Of a DNA stretch of 64,000 nucleotides, positions 61,611-64,000 are shown piece by piece. The translations under genes and the position numbers were made by a program. The stretch's first letter is position 1. Every line of letters begins with the position of its first letter. The notes under the pieces were generated by a model that saw only the letters and a program-made list of their open reading frames with translations, ran no database searches and was not told where the DNA came from. Origin of the DNA: Polyodon spathula (taxonomy: Eukaryota; Chordata; Actinopteri; Acipenseriformes; Polyodontidae); assembly GCF_017654505.1 (NCBI RefSeq), contig NC_054538.1, positions 66,222,524 through 66,286,523 on the forward strand, read 5' to 3'.

Positions 61611-62639
61611 TAGTTATCAACTGGCCACTCCCAGTGGTGAAACTATAGTATGTCTGCTGTTCTGTAGGAAAAGATAGACTACTGTAGCTAATAGTGTCAC
61701 TGTTTAAAGGCCACATTGCAGAGCAATACAAGTCCCAAAACCAAAACGCATTCAAGCTTATAAATACAAAAAAGATTTGATATAAATCCCCCAGAGCCGT
61801 AAGGGTTCCATGGAGGGCTCTGTAGACATCTATCAGACAGCACTGACTGTTTAAAGGTTGGGTGTTCCTGCCTCATTGCACCAGCATACAGTGTTTAGAG
61901 CTGTCATGGCTGTTAACATGTTTTTTTTTTTTTTAGATGAGATACAAAATATATACTGTAGCTACACAAATATGGATAATAGTTCAGTTGTTTCCTTGGT
62001 TAGGAGTGTGTATTGCAGAAGTACATTTAATCATAAATGTTAATAGTGGTTTCAATCTATTAAAAGGTGAATCGATTCAATATTTCAGTTAATCCACAAG
62101 ATTAATCTAAATATAATTATGGTAATTAAAGGCTAAATACAATCATCAGTTCAAAATGATGGATGCATAGAACTCATTGTTCAGGAAATGTAAAACTAAT
62201 TTGTATTTGATTATGAAAAGGTTTTATTTTGATTAATGATTTGGAGTAGTCTACAATTCCAGCATTTCTATGTGACAAATCAAAATGTCCGTATATACAG
62301 GTTAATCAATTAAAAGAAAACAACAAGACCAATGAACAAACTTGTTACTGTATTTTCAAATTGATGTTACATTTTCGTCAGAAGTGACATGGGGAACATA
62401 TTGAGTGTTATTTGCCGAATCTATTTCTTATCCTAATAGGGAGTAAATTTGTCCTTGAGATTTTATATACATTTTTTTCAAATACATTTGCAGTTGCCTT
62501 TGTCTTTTTCATGTTTATAGTGTTTACTGGGCTTTACCATGATGCTGTGTCTATGCTTTGTTGCAATACTGTTAGAAATGATGCATTTGAAATGAAAAAG
62601 AAAATCAAAATCTAGGAAACTTTATTGAAACAATGGTGT

Positions 62640-63005
62640 TTATCCTATCATGGTTTATTTGCGCGTGTTCTGCAAGCCTCATTCTCTCATTTCACCCCAG
62701 GGCCTTGAGATCTGTATGCATTCTCATATCACATTGGGAAATCCGATACCTCTGGATGGAACAATCATAAGGCAGAAACTGGTCTACCTCGGGCATATTA
62801 TAAGGGACAATCAACTAGAAAAAGTTGTCATGACAGGCATGGCCGATGGGAAAAGAGGGCACGGAAGGCCCAAAATGAGATGACTGAAAGGAAGCCCTGA
62901 ACATGAGTCTCCAAAAAATCCTATAAGCCACGAGGAATTGAGAAAGGTGGCGCGGAGTCTGTCATAAGGTCGCTATAAGTCGCCTGCGAGTCGACAGACG
63001 AACAT
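62640..63005 (+). mobile_element. LINE RT C-terminal remnant
   Basis: KLVYLGHIIRDNQLEKVVMTGM, GKRGHGRPKMR, then a stop and frame changes followed by KVARSLS and SRQT match the C-terminus of LINE ORF2 proteins (YLGHIxRxxxLEKxVMxGxxxGKRxRGRPxxRW). It is degenerate. Confidence 0.7.
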
Positions 63006-64000
63006 GACAATGAACAACATATATATATGACTTGTCATTTCTTTGAATTTTAGTTTCTTTTAGTATTCCTAAATTGAGCACCTTTGGGTGTTTAATAGTA
63101 TGGATGACTATAAATGAGCTACAACTTTACAACTTTGATGGTGCGTGGGTTACAGAAATCTGTAGGAATGTATGAAGGTTCAGAGGCTTATGAGATCACT
63201 ACAAACTTACCCCCTCCATTTTTTTTTTCTGAAAAACCAGAAGATGACAAATGTAAATGTCTTCTTACCCTACATAAACTTTTTTTTTTCTTTTTCAATG
63301 TAGTCATTTTGGTCTCTCTAATCTAGGCATAAACCATTAATCACCCTGCGCGGGACGTTGACTGTAGAACCCCCTTCTGAATAAACCTGAAAACTGTACA
63401 AAATCCATGTAATTGTGCATGCTGTTACATCAGATATATGTTATCTTAACGCTTTCTAAAAAAATGTTTAAAAAACCCCATACAACACTATTATGGCTGT
63501 CTGAGCAGACAAATTACAACTATAACACTTTGAGGGAAAACTATTAGAAACTGTGAGACATTTTCACAAAACAAAGTGTTACATTTTATATTTGTATAAA
63601 ATATATATATGTTCCCAAGCTGCAAACAAAACTGGGGTACATGCTTTGTGAATATAGTCCACTACTGCCAAGTACATGTTGTAAATCATAGTATTTACAA
63701 AGGGCCTGGTTTACTTTTTTCAACAGCACAAAATATGCAGCCTTTTCTTTTTTTGAAAGGAACAAAAGAGGTTACTGTTATAAAAATAGCAGGGAGAATG
63801 TAATAAGGTTAAAATGAACGTCCTGTGACATGTATTTATAGCTTTGATACATTAACAGATGTTGTCTCATTTAGAACAAATAAACAGGCCCGTTGTGTTT
63901 AACTTATAACCATTAATTAAATTATTTTTGCCTATGATAGATGACAAAAATGATTAATCTCAATAAGTCTTTCCAATTACTTATTTAAAATTAGTAGTAC
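63006..64000. other. Right edge, no gene recognised
   Basis: AT-rich with T runs near 63214 and 63280. Nothing coding was recognised. Confidence 0.4.

Overview
The window is vertebrate nuclear DNA, most likely from a ray-finned fish. It is intron-rich and AT-rich, crowded with microsatellites, and carries Tc1-type transposons, tRNA-derived SINEs, solo LTRs and small non-autonomous LTR retrotransposons. The SINE with a head beginning GGGCTCCCGAGTGG resembles, from memory, SINEs of sturgeon-type (non-teleost) fishes, but the species cannot be fixed from the sequence alone. No bacterial-style genes, CRISPR arrays or operons are present.

Two Src-related tyrosine kinase genes lie tail to tail. 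On the + strand (4423-22542) are eight in-frame exons covering the SH2 domain, linker, kinase domain and stop codon of an FRK/Src-related kinase. Its SH3 and N-terminal exons are not visible and probably lie left of the window. The catalytic residues are kept, but the SH2 FLVR arginine, the first Gly of the Gly loop, the HRD arginine, the activation-loop tyrosine and any C-terminal tail tyrosine are all missing. On the - strand (47494-29423) is a complete-looking BLK orthologue: twelve coding exons with compatible phases that sum to 493 codons plus stop. Exon lengths match those expected for the Src family (99, 104, 150, 153, 180, 77, 151, 132), and one intron has a GC donor.

Mobile DNA fills the rest. 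1-4400: LTR copies and a LINE tail. 4.5-22.5 kb (introns of the + kinase): a Tc1 element, LTR fragments, an LTR-LTR element with nearly identical ends (13462-15097), a folded Tc1 remnant and a solo LTR ending 40 bp before an exon. 22.5-29.4 kb (between the two 3' ends): solo LTRs, a 449-bp TRIM-like element with PBS and PPT, and a SINE. 29.4-47.5 kb (BLK introns): a Tc1 element split by a SINE and an LTR, a second Tc1, a 5S-rRNA-like piece, a LINE 3' piece and an RPS2 processed pseudogene. 47.5-64 kb (upstream of BLK): a DNA transposon with a 243-residue ORF, a nearly intact Tc1 with two nonsense codons, a SINE, two more Tc1 pieces and a LINE remnant. No further gene was recognised there.

Both kinases, if expressed, would act as cytosolic or membrane-associated tyrosine kinases. 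BLK has a normal regulatory set (myristoyl Gly2, Cys3, SH3, SH2, activation-loop Tyr, tail Tyr). Its neighbour appears to have lost the phosphotyrosine-dependent controls.
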